Positions 1 through 8,045 of a stretch of 25,705 bases of DNA are shown piece after piece. The notes under the pieces are model-generated. The model saw only the letters and a program-made list of their open reading frames with translations, made no database searches and was not told where the DNA came from. Within the stretch, counting starts at the first letter, position 1. The number at the start of each line of letters is the position of its first letter. The DNA is from CAZMCT01 sp964564785 (GTDB lineage Bacteria > Planctomycetota > Phycisphaerae > UBA1845 > Fen-1342): the NCBI GenBank assembly GCA_964564785.1, contig CAZMCT010000047.1:1-25705 (forward strand), in the 5' to 3' direction. The translations under genes were made by a program, and so were the position numbers.

Positions 1-228
1 GGGGGGGGGGGCGGTGACGCAAATGCCGCGGGGGGGCGGGGCGGCGACGGCGGCTCGGGCTGCCCCACCGCCGGCCGAGGCGGCCGGGGCGGCGCTGCCG
101 TGGCGACGGGCGGCGATGACGGAGAGTACAACGCGAGATTTCCTCAGGAATTGGTAGCGACGCTCGCGGTTGCGGGTCCGGGCGAGGACGGCGAGGACGG
201 GACGCCGGACCTGGAAGCCTGCGACTGA
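1..228 (+). CDS. C-terminal end of a glycine-rich protein (5' end outside window)
   Basis: Frame 1 is open from the first base to a TGA at 226-228, giving about 75 residues without a start codon, so the gene would begin upstream of the window. The visible protein has a glycine-rich stretch of about 40 residues with GGDGGSG- and GGRGG-like steps and small or polar residues between them. It then changes to an ordinary acidic tail that includes EYNARFPQEL and ends LEACD. Such composition recalls PGRS-like or other low-complexity surface proteins, but I cannot name a family. It converges on the binding-protein gene with 39 bases between the two stops. Third codon positions are mostly G or C, as in neighbouring genes. 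The main doubt is that G-rich DNA at a contig edge, including an 11-base G run at the very start, yields open frames easily. Confidence 0.4.
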   Translation, partial: GGGGGDANAAGGRGGDGGSGCPTAGRGGRGGAAVATGGDDGEYNARFPQELVATLAVAGPGEDGEDGTPDLEACD

Positions 229-267
229 TCGCGCGGCCGTACGCGTCGGCGGCAGAGGCTCCCTCAA

Positions 268-1710
268 TCAGTCCTGCATTTGGCGTGCGACGGGGGGCAA
301 GCCCCTGGCCGCCCGGTCGCGATCGATGATCGCGTGCACGTCCCGCACGGCGTCGCGCAGGGCCTGGCGGGCGGATTTCTGGCCGCGGACGGCCTCGACC
401 GTGGCCCGGCCGATCTTCAGCTCGAGGTCGGCCTGGTAGGGAGCGACGGGGATGAAGCCCGGCGCTGCGCCCGTTTGCGGATCCGGCGTCATGGCGTAGC
501 GCAGCCAAGCCGCGCGCGCGGCGAATCTCTCGCGCGGCAGAGGCGGGACGAGCACCTTCCGCCGCCCATCCTCCTCCACGACGATGCCGGTGGTCTGCTG
601 GAACTCCGGGCTGGCGACGATCGAGAGCTGGGCCGGCGGGGCGACCCGCAGCGCGTTCCAATACTCCAGCGACTGCTCGCGGCGTGTCAGCCACTTGACC
701 ATTTCCCAGGCCAGATCCTTGTTGCGGCTGTGCGCGCTGATCGCCCACACCACGGAGCCGCTGACCACCGCCCGTCGTCGATGGTGCGGCAGCGGGGCAA
801 TCGCGAAATCCAGCCCGGGCGCTTCCTGCTCGATGTTCGGCGCCCGCCAGCTACCGTCCAGCAGCACGGCCAGCTTGCCGGCCTTGAACAACGCATCGGG
901 CCCGCTGGCCACGGCGGCCATCTCGATCGGGTTGCGGATCGCCGCGTGCGCGGGAATGAGCGACACGAGGAACTCGAGCGCTTCGACGCCTGCATCGGAG
1001 TCGATCAGGGCGGTGGTCTGGTCGTCATCCCAGATCCGGCCGCCGGCCTGGGCGAGGAACGTCAGGAAGGGCCAGGCCCAGAGCTCGAATGAGACGCCGT
1101 ACTGGAGAATCTCGCCGTCGGGCGCGGTGCGCGTGAGGCGCTCGCTCATACGGGCGAGATCGGCCCAGGTCCAGTGGCCGTCGGCGTCGGGGTAGCGCAG
1201 CGGGTCGTCGGGATGGGCCGCGTTGTAGGCGTCGAAGAGCGCCCGGTTGTAGTACACGCCGTACTGGGCGTTGTCCGACGGCAGCGCGTAGTGCCGGCCG
1301 CCGACCGCGAGCGCGTTCCAGACCGAGGGGAAGAAGTCGGCCTGTTCCGCCGGCGAGAGCCCGACCTGCGGGTCGTGGATGTAGTCGTCCAGCGGCTCGA
1401 GCATGCCCCGCGCGACCATGCCGTGGTAGTAGGTGATCGCGGTGCGCATGACGTCCGCGCCACGGCCCACGGCGTGCCAGGCCTCGTACTTGGGGTTCAC
1501 GTCGAAGTAGCGCTGGTACTGGACGGTGAGGCCCGGGTGCAGCCGCTCGAACCCGCGGGCATAGCGGTCGCGGAACAGCAGGTCCTCGAACGGCATGCCC
1601 CAAACGGTCATGAGCAATTGCTGCCGCGGATCCTCGACCAGCCGCGGGGGAACCAGCACGGCAAGCGTCGCCAGCACAACCAGCGCGATGATGAGCTGAC
1701 TGGCCCGCAT
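268..1710 (-). CDS. Extracellular sugar-binding protein of a CUT1 ABC importer
   Basis: Family 1 solute-binding protein of about 480 residues that would capture an oligosaccharide or sugar derivative and hand it to the two permeases encoded just upstream. The N-terminus is a hydrophobic segment (about residues 5-22) without a lipobox cysteine, so it is either cleaved or stays as a membrane anchor. The body has family landmarks: a YHGMVARGMLEPLD segment, a GSWRAPNIE segment followed by FAIAPLP, and a late WEMVKWL helix. The ATG at 1710 is preceded by GGGAG and is preferred. An in-frame ATG at 1728 would overlap the permease stop by 8 bases but has no clear ribosome site. The gene is last in its operon; in many CUT1 operons the binding protein comes first. 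The ligand cannot be read from sequence. Confidence 0.93.
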   Translation of the reverse strand: MRASQLIIALVVLATLAVLVPPRLVEDPRQQLLMTVWGMPFEDLLFRDRYARGFERLHPGLTVQYQRYFDVNPKYEAWHAVGRGADVMRTAITYYHGMVARGMLEPLDDYIHDPQVGLSPAEQADFFPSVWNALAVGGRHYALPSDNAQYGVYYNRALFDAYNAAHPDDPLRYPDADGHWTWADLARMSERLTRTAPDGEILQYGVSFELWAWPFLTFLAQAGGRIWDDDQTTALIDSDAGVEALEFLVSLIPAHAAIRNPIEMAAVASGPDALFKAGKLAVLLDGSWRAPNIEQEAPGLDFAIAPLPHHRRRAVVSGSVVWAISAHSRNKDLAWEMVKWLTRREQSLEYWNALRVAPPAQLSIVASPEFQQTTGIVVEEDGRRKVLVPPLPRERFAARAAWLRYAMTPDPQTGAAPGFIPVAPYQADLELKIGRATVEAVRGQKSARQALRDAVRDVHAIIDRDRAARGLPPVARQMQD

Positions 1711-1720
1711 ACCGCTCCCG

Positions 1721-2608
1721 TCATTCATGGATGCCCGTCAGGGCGATGCCCCGCACGAATCCGCGCTGGAAGATCAGGAAAACCACGATCATCGGCAGCG
1801 TGATGATCGTGGCTGCGGCCATCTGCACCGGCCACGAATCCACGTACATCCCGCTCGCCAGCTCGGCCACGGCGAGCGGCAACGTGTAACAGCGGTACGA
1901 GTCGATCACCACCAGCGGCCAGAAAAACGCGTTCCAGGAGCCCATGAACGTGAAAATCCCCAGCGCGCCCATGGCCGGCCGCACGCTCGGCAGAACGACG
2001 TTGCAGAAGAGCTCGAAATCGGTCAGGCCGTCGATCCGCCCGGCGTCGAGCAGCGCATCCGGCACGCTCGTGATCGCCTGCCGCATGTAGAAAACGCCGA
2101 ACGCCGTCGCCAGGAACGGCACGATCAGGGCCTGGTAACGGTCCACGTAGCCCAACCGCACGCACAGGATGTAGGCGAAGATGAAGTACACCTGGTACGG
2201 CAGCATCATCGTCGCCAGGAGCGCCGCGAAGGTGGGCCCGCGGCCTGCGAAGCGCAGCTTGGCAAACGCGAACCCCGCCAGCGCGTTGTGCACCAGCGAC
2301 AGCGCCGTCACGACTGTCGCGACCAGCAGGCTGTTCGCGTAGAACTGCCCGAGCCGCGCGACGCGCCAGGCCTCGGTGTAGTTGCGCCACGCCACGTCGG
2401 CCGCGGCCCGCCACGGCCACTCCCACGGCCAGCCGCCCGGCAGCCACACCGGCGGCCCGATCACCGCGGCCCGCGTCTTCAGAGACGTCGCGATCATCCA
2501 GGCGAACGGCAGTAGCATCGTCAGCCCGACGCCGTACACCACCAGGTGCGCGAGCACCCGCGCTGCCAGGGGCGGTCCGCGGCGCACTGTGGTGCGCGGC
2601 CGGCTCAT
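1721..2608 (-). CDS. CUT1 sugar ABC transporter permease, MalG-like
   Basis: Inner-membrane permease of about 295 residues, one of a heterodimeric pair forming the import channel. Several long hydrophobic helices are visible, starting with one at about residues 18-40 (VVYGVGLTMLLPFAWMIATS). The cytoplasmic EAA loop that docks on the ATPase is present in degenerate form at about residues 188-207 (DAGRIDGLTDFELFCNVVLP), with the conserved G and the terminal P. I chose the ATG at 2608 because it overlaps the upstream permease stop as ATGA (2605-2608), the usual sign of translational coupling. A GTG or ATG further upstream at 2632 is possible but would overlap by 28 bases. No ATPase gene follows, so a shared MsmX/UgpC-type ATPase encoded elsewhere is expected. 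Confidence 0.93.
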   Translation of the reverse strand: MSRPRTTVRRGPPLAARVLAHLVVYGVGLTMLLPFAWMIATSLKTRAAVIGPPVWLPGGWPWEWPWRAAADVAWRNYTEAWRVARLGQFYANSLLVATVVTALSLVHNALAGFAFAKLRFAGRGPTFAALLATMMLPYQVYFIFAYILCVRLGYVDRYQALIVPFLATAFGVFYMRQAITSVPDALLDAGRIDGLTDFELFCNVVLPSVRPAMGALGIFTFMGSWNAFFWPLVVIDSYRCYTLPLAVAELASGMYVDSWPVQMAAATIITLPMIVVFLIFQRGFVRGIALTGIHE

Positions 2609-3516
2609 GCCGCGGCCCGCCCGCGGCGCCACAGCCCGACCTGCGCGGCCGTCACCGCCATGGTGGCCGCGAGCAGCACGACACCGATGGTGGCCGCGTA
2701 CCCCAGGCGGCTGCGGTTGAACTCACGGTAGAGATACACGCTCAGCATGTCTGTCCACGGCTGCTCCAGGGTGCCGATCATCACGATCACGACGTCGAAT
2801 ACCTGTAGCGCCCCGATCAAGCCCGTGATCACCAGGAAATAGGTGGTCGGCCGCACGCTGGGCCACGTGATTCGCCACATGATCTGCCACGCGCCCGCGC
2901 CGTCCACCGCGGCCGCGTCGTAGCTCGCCTGCGGCACGTTGCTCAGCGCCGCCAGGTACAGCACGACCGCGAACCCGAGCCCGCGCCAGGTGGAAACCGC
3001 GACGATCGTGGTCAGGCCCAGCGGCGTGCCCCCCAGCCACTCCGGCCAACGCACCGCGGTGCGCTCCGCAAGCCCCACGGCCGCCGGCAGGTTCGCCAGC
3101 TCCGTCAGCATCGCATTCAGCAGCCCCGCCGGCGACGGCTCCAGCACCCAGCGCCACAGCAGCCCGATCGCCACGATCGAGACCACGGTCGGCAGGAAGA
3201 AGATCGTCAGCAGCGGCGTTCGCCCGCGAAACCAGCTCGCGTTGACGGCCACCGCCAGCGGGAACGCCAGGATAATGGTGAGCGGCACCGTGGCAGCCGC
3301 GAAGAGCAGCGTGTTCAGCAGGGCGCTGTGCAGCGTGCGGTCGCCGACGGCGGTGGCGTAGTTCCGGAGGCCGATGAACCGCGGCCAGCCGCTGCCCGTC
3401 CACTCGCACAGGCTCAGCCCCACCCCGACCACCGTCGGCAAGGCCGTGAACAGGAAGATGATCGCGAGCGGAAACGCGACGAAGGCCCAGCCGCGCCATG
3501 AATTGCCGGCACGCAA
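2605..3516 (-). CDS. CUT1 sugar ABC transporter permease, MalF-like
   Basis: First gene of the importer operon, about 303 residues, partner of the MalG-like permease. Residues 4-25 form the first transmembrane helix (GWAFVAFPLAIIFLFTALPT). The ATPase-docking EAA loop is at about residues 200-219 (DAAAVDGAGAWQIMWRITWP), closer to consensus than that of its partner. The frame stays open far upstream to about 4467, antisense to the beta-helix gene. That extension is proline- and arginine-rich and has no family features, so I do not accept it. I chose a TTG start at 3516, since GGAG lies 6 bases before it and no ATG or GTG occurs between it and the first helix. A TTG start would give modest translation of the lead gene. 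The stop overlaps the next start as ATGA. Confidence 0.9.
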   Translation of the reverse strand: MRAGNSWRGWAFVAFPLAIIFLFTALPTVVGVGLSLCEWTGSGWPRFIGLRNYATAVGDRTLHSALLNTLLFAAATVPLTIILAFPLAVAVNASWFRGRTPLLTIFFLPTVVSIVAIGLLWRWVLEPSPAGLLNAMLTELANLPAAVGLAERTAVRWPEWLGGTPLGLTTIVAVSTWRGLGFAVVLYLAALSNVPQASYDAAAVDGAGAWQIMWRITWPSVRPTTYFLVITGLIGALQVFDVVIVMIGTLEQPWTDMLSVYLYREFNRSRLGYAATIGVVLLAATMAVTAAQVGLWRRGRAAA

Positions 3517-3562
3517 GTCCTGCTCCGTTTCTCCGTCGGTCGTCGTTTCGCCGCCGCGTTGC

Positions 3563-3570
3563 AGTATACT
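3563..3570. promoter_or_regulatory. Palindromic -10 element, candidate bidirectional promoter
   Basis: AGTATACT is a perfect 8-base palindrome in the 93-base gap between the divergent importer operon and the beta-helix gene. It gives TATACT on both strands (plus 3565-3570, minus 3568-3563), five of six bases of a sigma-70 -10 box. Predicted start points would leave leaders of about 33 bases (plus) and 40 bases (minus). A weak minus-strand -35 (TTAAAG, 3591-3586) has an exact 17-base spacer. I see no good plus-strand -35. Confidence 0.4.
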
Positions 3571-3577
3571 CGCGGCC

Positions 3578-3592
3578 GTGAAACGCTTTAAC
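3578..3592. promoter_or_regulatory. Possible operator with central CG
   Basis: TGAAACGCTTTAA (3579-3591) matches its own reverse complement at 8 of 13 positions and has the AAACG/CTTT look of LacI-family operators. It covers the plus-strand transcription start region and the minus-strand -35, where a repressor would block both. Only one copy was seen, so support is weak. Confidence 0.2.
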
Positions 3593-3609
3593 CGAGGGCG
3601 ACTCCGGAT

Positions 3610-5862
3610 GTGCCCATGCTGATCACCCTGTGCCTGGCGGGCCTGGCCTGCGCCACGCGGCCGGTCGCCGGCGATCTGCCGACCGTGACCGTCCGGTCCG
3701 ACGACACGCCGATCACCGCGTCCTGCCGGATCGAGATCCCGCCCGGCCTGGTTCTGGCCGACGAAAACCGCAACGGTGTCATCCAGGTCGTCGCCTCCGA
3801 CCTCGTGATCGAGTTCGGGCCGTCCGCGGTCCTGCGCGGGGCCGACCCGAGCGCGGCCCCCGATACCTACGAGGGCTACGGCGTGCGGATCGCCGGCCAG
3901 CGGCACGTAACGGTGCGCGGCGGCCGGATCAGCGGCTTCCGCGCCGGCGTGTGGGCCAGCGACGCCCCCGATCTCACGCTCGAGCAGCTCGACGCCTCCG
4001 ACGGCCGGCGGGCGCGGCTCAAGTCGACGCCGGAGCGGGAAGCCGGCGAGGATTGGCTGTATCCGCACAACAACGACACCGAGAGTTGGCTGGACGCCTA
4101 CGGGGCGGCGATTTATGTCGAGCGCTGCGAGCGGCTGACCGTCCGCGACTGCAAGGTCTGGCACAGCCAGAACGCCCTGTGCCTCGACCGCGTGACCGAC
4201 AGCCGCATCTACGACAACGATTTCTCGTTCAACTCCGGCTGGGGCATCGCTCTGTGGCGCTCCTGCCGCAACATCATCAGCCGCAATGCCTGCGATTTTT
4301 GCATTCGCGGATACAGCCACGGGGTGTATAACCGGGGTCAGGACTCGGCCGGCCTCCTGTTCTTCGAGCAGGATAGCGACAACATCGTCGCGGAAAACTC
4401 GGCCACGCACGGGGGCGACGGCTTCTTCGGCTATGCCGGGCACGCGGCGGTGGAACTGGCGGCGCAACCGAGCTCGGCGCCCGACGGGGCGCGCCCCTCA
4501 CCGACCGGCGTCGGCTGCGACCGGAATCTGCTCATCCGGAATGACTTCTCGTACGCCGCTGCGCACGGAATCGAGCTGACCTTCTCGTTCGACAACCGCT
4601 TCATCGGCAACCGCCTGGTGGGCAACGCGATTTGCGGCATCTGGGCCGGCTACTCGCAGGGGACGCTGATCCTCGGCAACGAAATCGCCGAGAACGGCGG
4701 TGCGGGCTACGGCCTGGAGCGCGGCGGCGTCAACATCGACAGCAGCCGCTGCAACCGCATCATCGGCAACACCTTCCGGCGGAACGTGTGCGGCGTGCAC
4801 CTCTGGTGGCACGTCCAGCCGCCGGACCGCGCAGCCTGGGCGCGGCGCAACCTGCCCGACTGGGAGGGCAACGTGATCGCCGGTAATGTGTTCGACGCCG
4901 ACGAGCTCACGTTCCACTTCCGCGGCCCCGGCCGGGTGACGCTCGGGCCGAACGAGCTGCTTAACCCCCGGCGCGCGATGGACGCCGCGGCTGGAACGAC
5001 TGTCACCCGGTCCACGGAAACGCCGGTGGAACCGGCGTCTCCCCCCTGCCCCGTGTGGGGCACGAAACGCCCCGTCGGGGCGCGGGCCGCCCTGGCCGGC
5101 CGCGAGAACATCATCATGACCGAGTGGGGACCGTGGGATCACTGCTCGCCGCTGGTCGTGTCCCGGCAGCGGGCGGGGCCAACGCACACGTTCGAGCTGC
5201 GCGGCTTTTCCGAGCGTCCCCGCTGCACGGTGGAGGGGGTGCGCGACTGGCGGCTGGACGGCGCGGGGCCCGACTACGCGCTGACGCTGACCGCGGCCGA
5301 TCCGGGCGTATATCCCTACACCGCGTCAATCGCCGGCGGCGCTTTCCGGCACGAACTGCGCGGCGCGCTGTTCCACGCCGTCTGGGACGTCACGTGCTTC
5401 CCGCATGATGGAGACCCCGTCGCCGACGCACAGGCCTGGCGCGCCAGCGCCGACTCGCCGGCGGCGCGACGCTTACGCGTGCCGCGGCTCGACGATCCGG
5501 CGCTGCTCACCGATGGCGCGGCGGGCGCCGCAGACACCGCGTCGGAGCCGTCGTTCACTTCTCAACCGAACGATGAGGACCGTGCGCCGCCCGCACGTGG
5601 TTTCGTCGCCCGCACGCGCGTGCCGGTCCCGCCCGGGGGTTGGCAGATCAGCGTGACGACGTCGGGCGGCGTGCGCGTCATCGTGAACGGCCGCCCGGTG
5701 ATCGACGCGTGGCGCCGCAGCCACGGCGAACGGAGCGAAACCGGCCGCTTCACAGCCGGCGGCCGGCCGGTCGACTTCACGGTCGAGTACTTCACGGGCC
5801 GCCGGCTCAGCCGCCCGATTCTGAACATCGTGCCGGCCGAGGAGGGGCGGGTGCCGGATTAG
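3610..5862 (+). CDS. Secreted right-handed parallel beta-helix protein
   Basis: A 750-residue exported protein. It has a short signal peptide (about residues 1-21, ending near PVAG). A long array of beta-helix rungs follows, at about residues 45-460, recognisable by repeats such as LTVRDCKVWHSQNALCLDRV, DNRFIGNRLVGNAICGI and NRIIGNTFRRNVCGVHLWW. This is the NosD/pectate-lyase superfamily fold, used by many polysaccharide lyases and hydrolases. After about residue 500 there is a WGPWDHCSP motif, an immunoglobulin-like segment, and at about residues 660-745 a PA14-like beta domain that may bind carbohydrate. No catalytic residues can be assigned with confidence. The start is GTG 3610 or ATG 3616, with GAGGG upstream. 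The gene diverges from the sugar importer, which suggests it releases or handles the imported glycan (inference). Confidence 0.88.
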   Translation: MPMLITLCLAGLACATRPVAGDLPTVTVRSDDTPITASCRIEIPPGLVLADENRNGVIQVVASDLVIEFGPSAVLRGADPSAAPDTYEGYGVRIAGQRHVTVRGGRISGFRAGVWASDAPDLTLEQLDASDGRRARLKSTPEREAGEDWLYPHNNDTESWLDAYGAAIYVERCERLTVRDCKVWHSQNALCLDRVTDSRIYDNDFSFNSGWGIALWRSCRNIISRNACDFCIRGYSHGVYNRGQDSAGLLFFEQDSDNIVAENSATHGGDGFFGYAGHAAVELAAQPSSAPDGARPSPTGVGCDRNLLIRNDFSYAAAHGIELTFSFDNRFIGNRLVGNAICGIWAGYSQGTLILGNEIAENGGAGYGLERGGVNIDSSRCNRIIGNTFRRNVCGVHLWWHVQPPDRAAWARRNLPDWEGNVIAGNVFDADELTFHFRGPGRVTLGPNELLNPRRAMDAAAGTTVTRSTETPVEPASPPCPVWGTKRPVGARAALAGRENIIMTEWGPWDHCSPLVVSRQRAGPTHTFELRGFSERPRCTVEGVRDWRLDGAGPDYALTLTAADPGVYPYTASIAGGAFRHELRGALFHAVWDVTCFPHDGDPVADAQAWRASADSPAARRLRVPRLDDPALLTDGAAGAADTASEPSFTSQPNDEDRAPPARGFVARTRVPVPPGGWQISVTTSGGVRVIVNGRPVIDAWRRSHGERSETGRFTAGGRPVDFTVEYFTGRRLSRPILNIVPAEEGRVPD

Positions 5863-5987
5863 TCCCGCAGCGCGAGTCACGCGTCGCCGGGCGGCTTGCG
5901 TTGCGGCGGCGCCGGCGGCTCGGAGACGCGACTCCGCGGGCAGCGGCGGCAGCGCCGGCCGCGGCTGCCTGATTTCGCCTGTGGTGT

Positions 5988-6578
5988 TCAGCGATCCCCG
6001 GCCACGTTTACGGACGTCAAATCGTCGTCGGTCTTCGGCGGCGTGGGGGGGCTGATGAGCGAATGCCAGTGACGCACCAGCGTGGAGAGGCCCCAGATGG
6101 TGGCAATGGCATACGTCACGCCCGCCCCGTACACGATCGCCCAGTCCGGGCCGGTGGCGTCCTCATGTGCGATGGTGATCAGGCGGTACAGCGAGAACGC
6201 GATCGCCAGGAAGTAGTACAAAAAGAAGAGGACCACGAAGCACGACGAAAAGTGCTTGTCCACCAGGCGGAGCTCGGCGTGCTGCTCGAGCCAGGCTTCC
6301 CAGGCCGGGGCGAAATCGACGTGAGGTTCGATGTATTGCCGGATATAGCGGCCCGCCCGGATCATGTGATTTTGCTCGGCCAGGTAGAGGATGATCAGCG
6401 CCAGCAGGAAGAACGGCAGCGTCACCCAGATCTGCGTCGTCGCGCTCAGCAGCACGTACCCGAGCACCGGCATTCCCAGCAGGCCGATTACGACGATCCA
6501 GAACACCCGCGTCTGCTGGCCCTCGATCTCGCGTCGCAACGTGAGAAACTGCTGAGTCAGGTACTCCTCGCGTTTCAT
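5988..6578 (-). CDS. Four-helix inner-membrane protein of unknown function
   Basis: About 196 residues. I do not recognise a family. Four hydrophobic segments are visible at about residues 25-45, 50-67, 113-133 and 147-168, arranged as two hairpins. Between the hairpins lies a soluble loop of about 45 residues rich in charged and aromatic residues (WEAWLEQHAELRLVDKHFSS). The N-terminal 24 residues are charged and helical (EEYLTQQFLTLRREIEGQQ) and the C-terminus is short and acidic. The ATG at 6578 has AGGGAG 7 bases upstream, so I reject the longer frame reaching 6917, which has an arginine-rich non-membrane N-terminus. The gene converges on the beta-helix gene (125-base gap) and diverges from a pseudopilin gene. 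It has no obvious link to the glycan genes. Confidence 0.82.
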   Translation of the reverse strand: MKREEYLTQQFLTLRREIEGQQTRVFWIVVIGLLGMPVLGYVLLSATTQIWVTLPFFLLALIILYLAEQNHMIRAGRYIRQYIEPHVDFAPAWEAWLEQHAELRLVDKHFSSCFVVLFFLYYFLAIAFSLYRLITIAHEDATGPDWAIVYGAGVTYAIATIWGLSTLVRHWHSLISPPTPPKTDDDLTSVNVAGDR

Positions 6579-6727
6579 CGTGAATCTCCCTGAAGCCCAC
6601 AGGTCCGGGATGCGCCCGCCCGACTCCGCTGCCGGGCGGTGCCGGGCAGTGTACCGCGCCTGCGGGCGTTCGCGGACCTCACGGCCCGCTCCCCGGCGAA
6701 TCGCCGGCCGGCGCAAGGAGCGGCACG

Positions 6728-6756
6728 TTGGAACGGATGGTGTAAAGGAGTACGAT
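6728..6756 (+). promoter_or_regulatory. Sigma-70-like promoter of the first pseudopilin gene
   Basis: TTGGAA (6728-6733) and TACGAT (6751-6756) are each four of six matches to consensus with an exact 17-base spacer. A start near 6763 would leave a leader of about 33 bases before the ATG at 6796. An alternative -10, GATAAT (6754-6759), needs a 20-base spacer. Confidence 0.45.
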
Positions 6757-6795
6757 AATCTCTGGTCCGCTCGGTCAAGTCGCGGGGCGAAGGTG

Positions 6796-7797
6796 ATGGA
6801 GAAGCGGTCGGCCGACCTCGGCAGCCCGGTCCGGCGGTCCTTCCGGCAGGGACCGGCCCGCGGGGCTTCGCCGCGCGCGTTCACGCTGATCGAGATCCTG
6901 GCGGTGGTGGCGATCATCGCGCTGCTGATCGCGATTCTGCTGCCGGTGCTCTCCAGGGCGCGCGACCAGGCCCGTAGCGTAAGCTGTCAATCGAACCTGC
7001 GGCAGCTCATGACCGGCCTGCTGCTCTACGTCGGCGACGAGCAGGTGCTGCCGGGCACGCACAGCCTGTTCTGGATGCAGACGCTCTACGACGGCGAGTG
7101 GCCGCGGCCCGCGGGCGTCACCTGGGACGGCGCGCGCGATCGCCTGGTGGGCCTGAACTACACCCCCGCGTACCAGAAGCCGTACCACCTCGACCCGGAG
7201 TTCGTCGCGGATGTGCCGGGCAAAGGCACGCTCTTCCCTTACCTCCGGCAACCCGCGGCGTACGTCTGCCCTTCCGACCGGCCGGGACCTGCGGACGACA
7301 CACCGCTCGGCGGCGGCGGCAACGGCCGACTCAGCTACTCGCTGAACGGCTATATCGGCTACCGCGCCCCGGACAGCCTGGCGACTTTCACGTACGTCGC
7401 GGACTCGCTCGACAATCCGTTGCCGGGCGGGCAGAAGAGGGTTTCTTTCACGGCGGGGCAACGCGTCAGTTTTCCCTCGTCGCGGTTGGTCACGATGTTC
7501 GAGGATCACCCGTCTTACCACACGAACACCAGCTACCCCGACGGGAACTTCAACTGCATCGATCGGATCGCCACGCGACACCTGCTCCGGGTCGGCCCGA
7601 GCGGGGGCGACGAGGGGCGCTCGAGCATGGCGTTTCTCGACGGCCACGCCGAAGCCCGCTTGTACCCCGCGAAGACCATGGGCCGCGAGCTGTTCGCCGA
7701 ATTCGGCCAGCCGGTGTTCTGGCGCGCGTCGGGCCCGCCCGACCGAGCCAACCTGTCCGAGTTCATCCGCCGCCTCCCCGGCCCCTGCCCCTGGTGA
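6796..7797 (+). CDS. Pseudopilin-like protein (prepilin N-terminal cleavage/methylation domain)
   Basis: A 333-residue protein of the large planctomycete family that starts with a type IV prepilin helix. A 28-residue basic leader ends at PRA, followed by FTLIEILAVVAIIALL; prepilin peptidase should cut before F29, leaving glutamate at +5 (E33). The residue before the cut is alanine, whereas glycine is usual. The globular part has several cysteines and ends with MAFLDGHAE, a version of the H-X9-DG box in which the expected histidine is aspartate. Such proteins are thought to join a type II secretion-like pseudopilus or to use its export route. I prefer ATG 6796 over the open frame from 6580, which is arginine-rich and contains the candidate promoter. 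GAAGG lies just before the start, and a GTG at 6793 is also possible. It stands alone in its strand context. Confidence 0.88.
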   Translation: MEKRSADLGSPVRRSFRQGPARGASPRAFTLIEILAVVAIIALLIAILLPVLSRARDQARSVSCQSNLRQLMTGLLLYVGDEQVLPGTHSLFWMQTLYDGEWPRPAGVTWDGARDRLVGLNYTPAYQKPYHLDPEFVADVPGKGTLFPYLRQPAAYVCPSDRPGPADDTPLGGGGNGRLSYSLNGYIGYRAPDSLATFTYVADSLDNPLPGGQKRVSFTAGQRVSFPSSRLVTMFEDHPSYHTNTSYPDGNFNCIDRIATRHLLRVGPSGGDEGRSSMAFLDGHAEARLYPAKTMGRELFAEFGQPVFWRASGPPDRANLSEFIRRLPGPCPW

Positions 7798-7925
7798 ATC
7801 GGACGCAGCATCGGACAGCGCGTCGCCTCGCAGCGCACGTCCGCCGTAACCCATTACTGCACAGAAACTTGTCTGCATATTAGCGGTGGCGGTCGACGGG
7901 CTGACCCAAGCAGCCGTGCGGGGCG

Positions 7926-7931
7926 TACAAT
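7926..7931 (+). promoter_or_regulatory. Possible -10 box upstream of the small exported protein
   Basis: TACAAT matches five of six bases of the sigma-70 -10 box. The best -35 is CTGACC at 7901-7906, with a long 19-base spacer, so the call is weak. A start near 7938 would leave a leader of about 108 bases. Apart from this I see nothing clear in the 248-base gap 7798-8045. Confidence 0.28.
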
Positions 7932-8045
7932 GCGGCCGCGGCCACCGCCGCCCGGACGGGAAAACGCGGCGTCCCGCCTCCATGCGGCTGCCCCGCACCG
8001 AAATCACGGCCCTCGTCGCGTGAGCCGCGTTCAAGGAGCAGAACC

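Noticed and set aside
1..11. Run of 11 G at the left edge as a repeat or recombination signal
   Set aside because: It is at the window edge in a glycine-rich open frame (GGG codons) and may partly be a sequencing or assembly feature.
3517..4467. N-terminal extension of the MalF-like permease to 620 residues
   Set aside because: It runs antisense through the beta-helix gene, has proline- and arginine-rich shadow composition and no family features. The permease is complete from the TTG at 3516.
5921..5936. CGGAG/CTCCG hairpin between the beta-helix and membrane protein genes as a terminator
   Set aside because: Only a 5-bp stem and no T run on either strand; such stems are common by chance in DNA this GC-rich.
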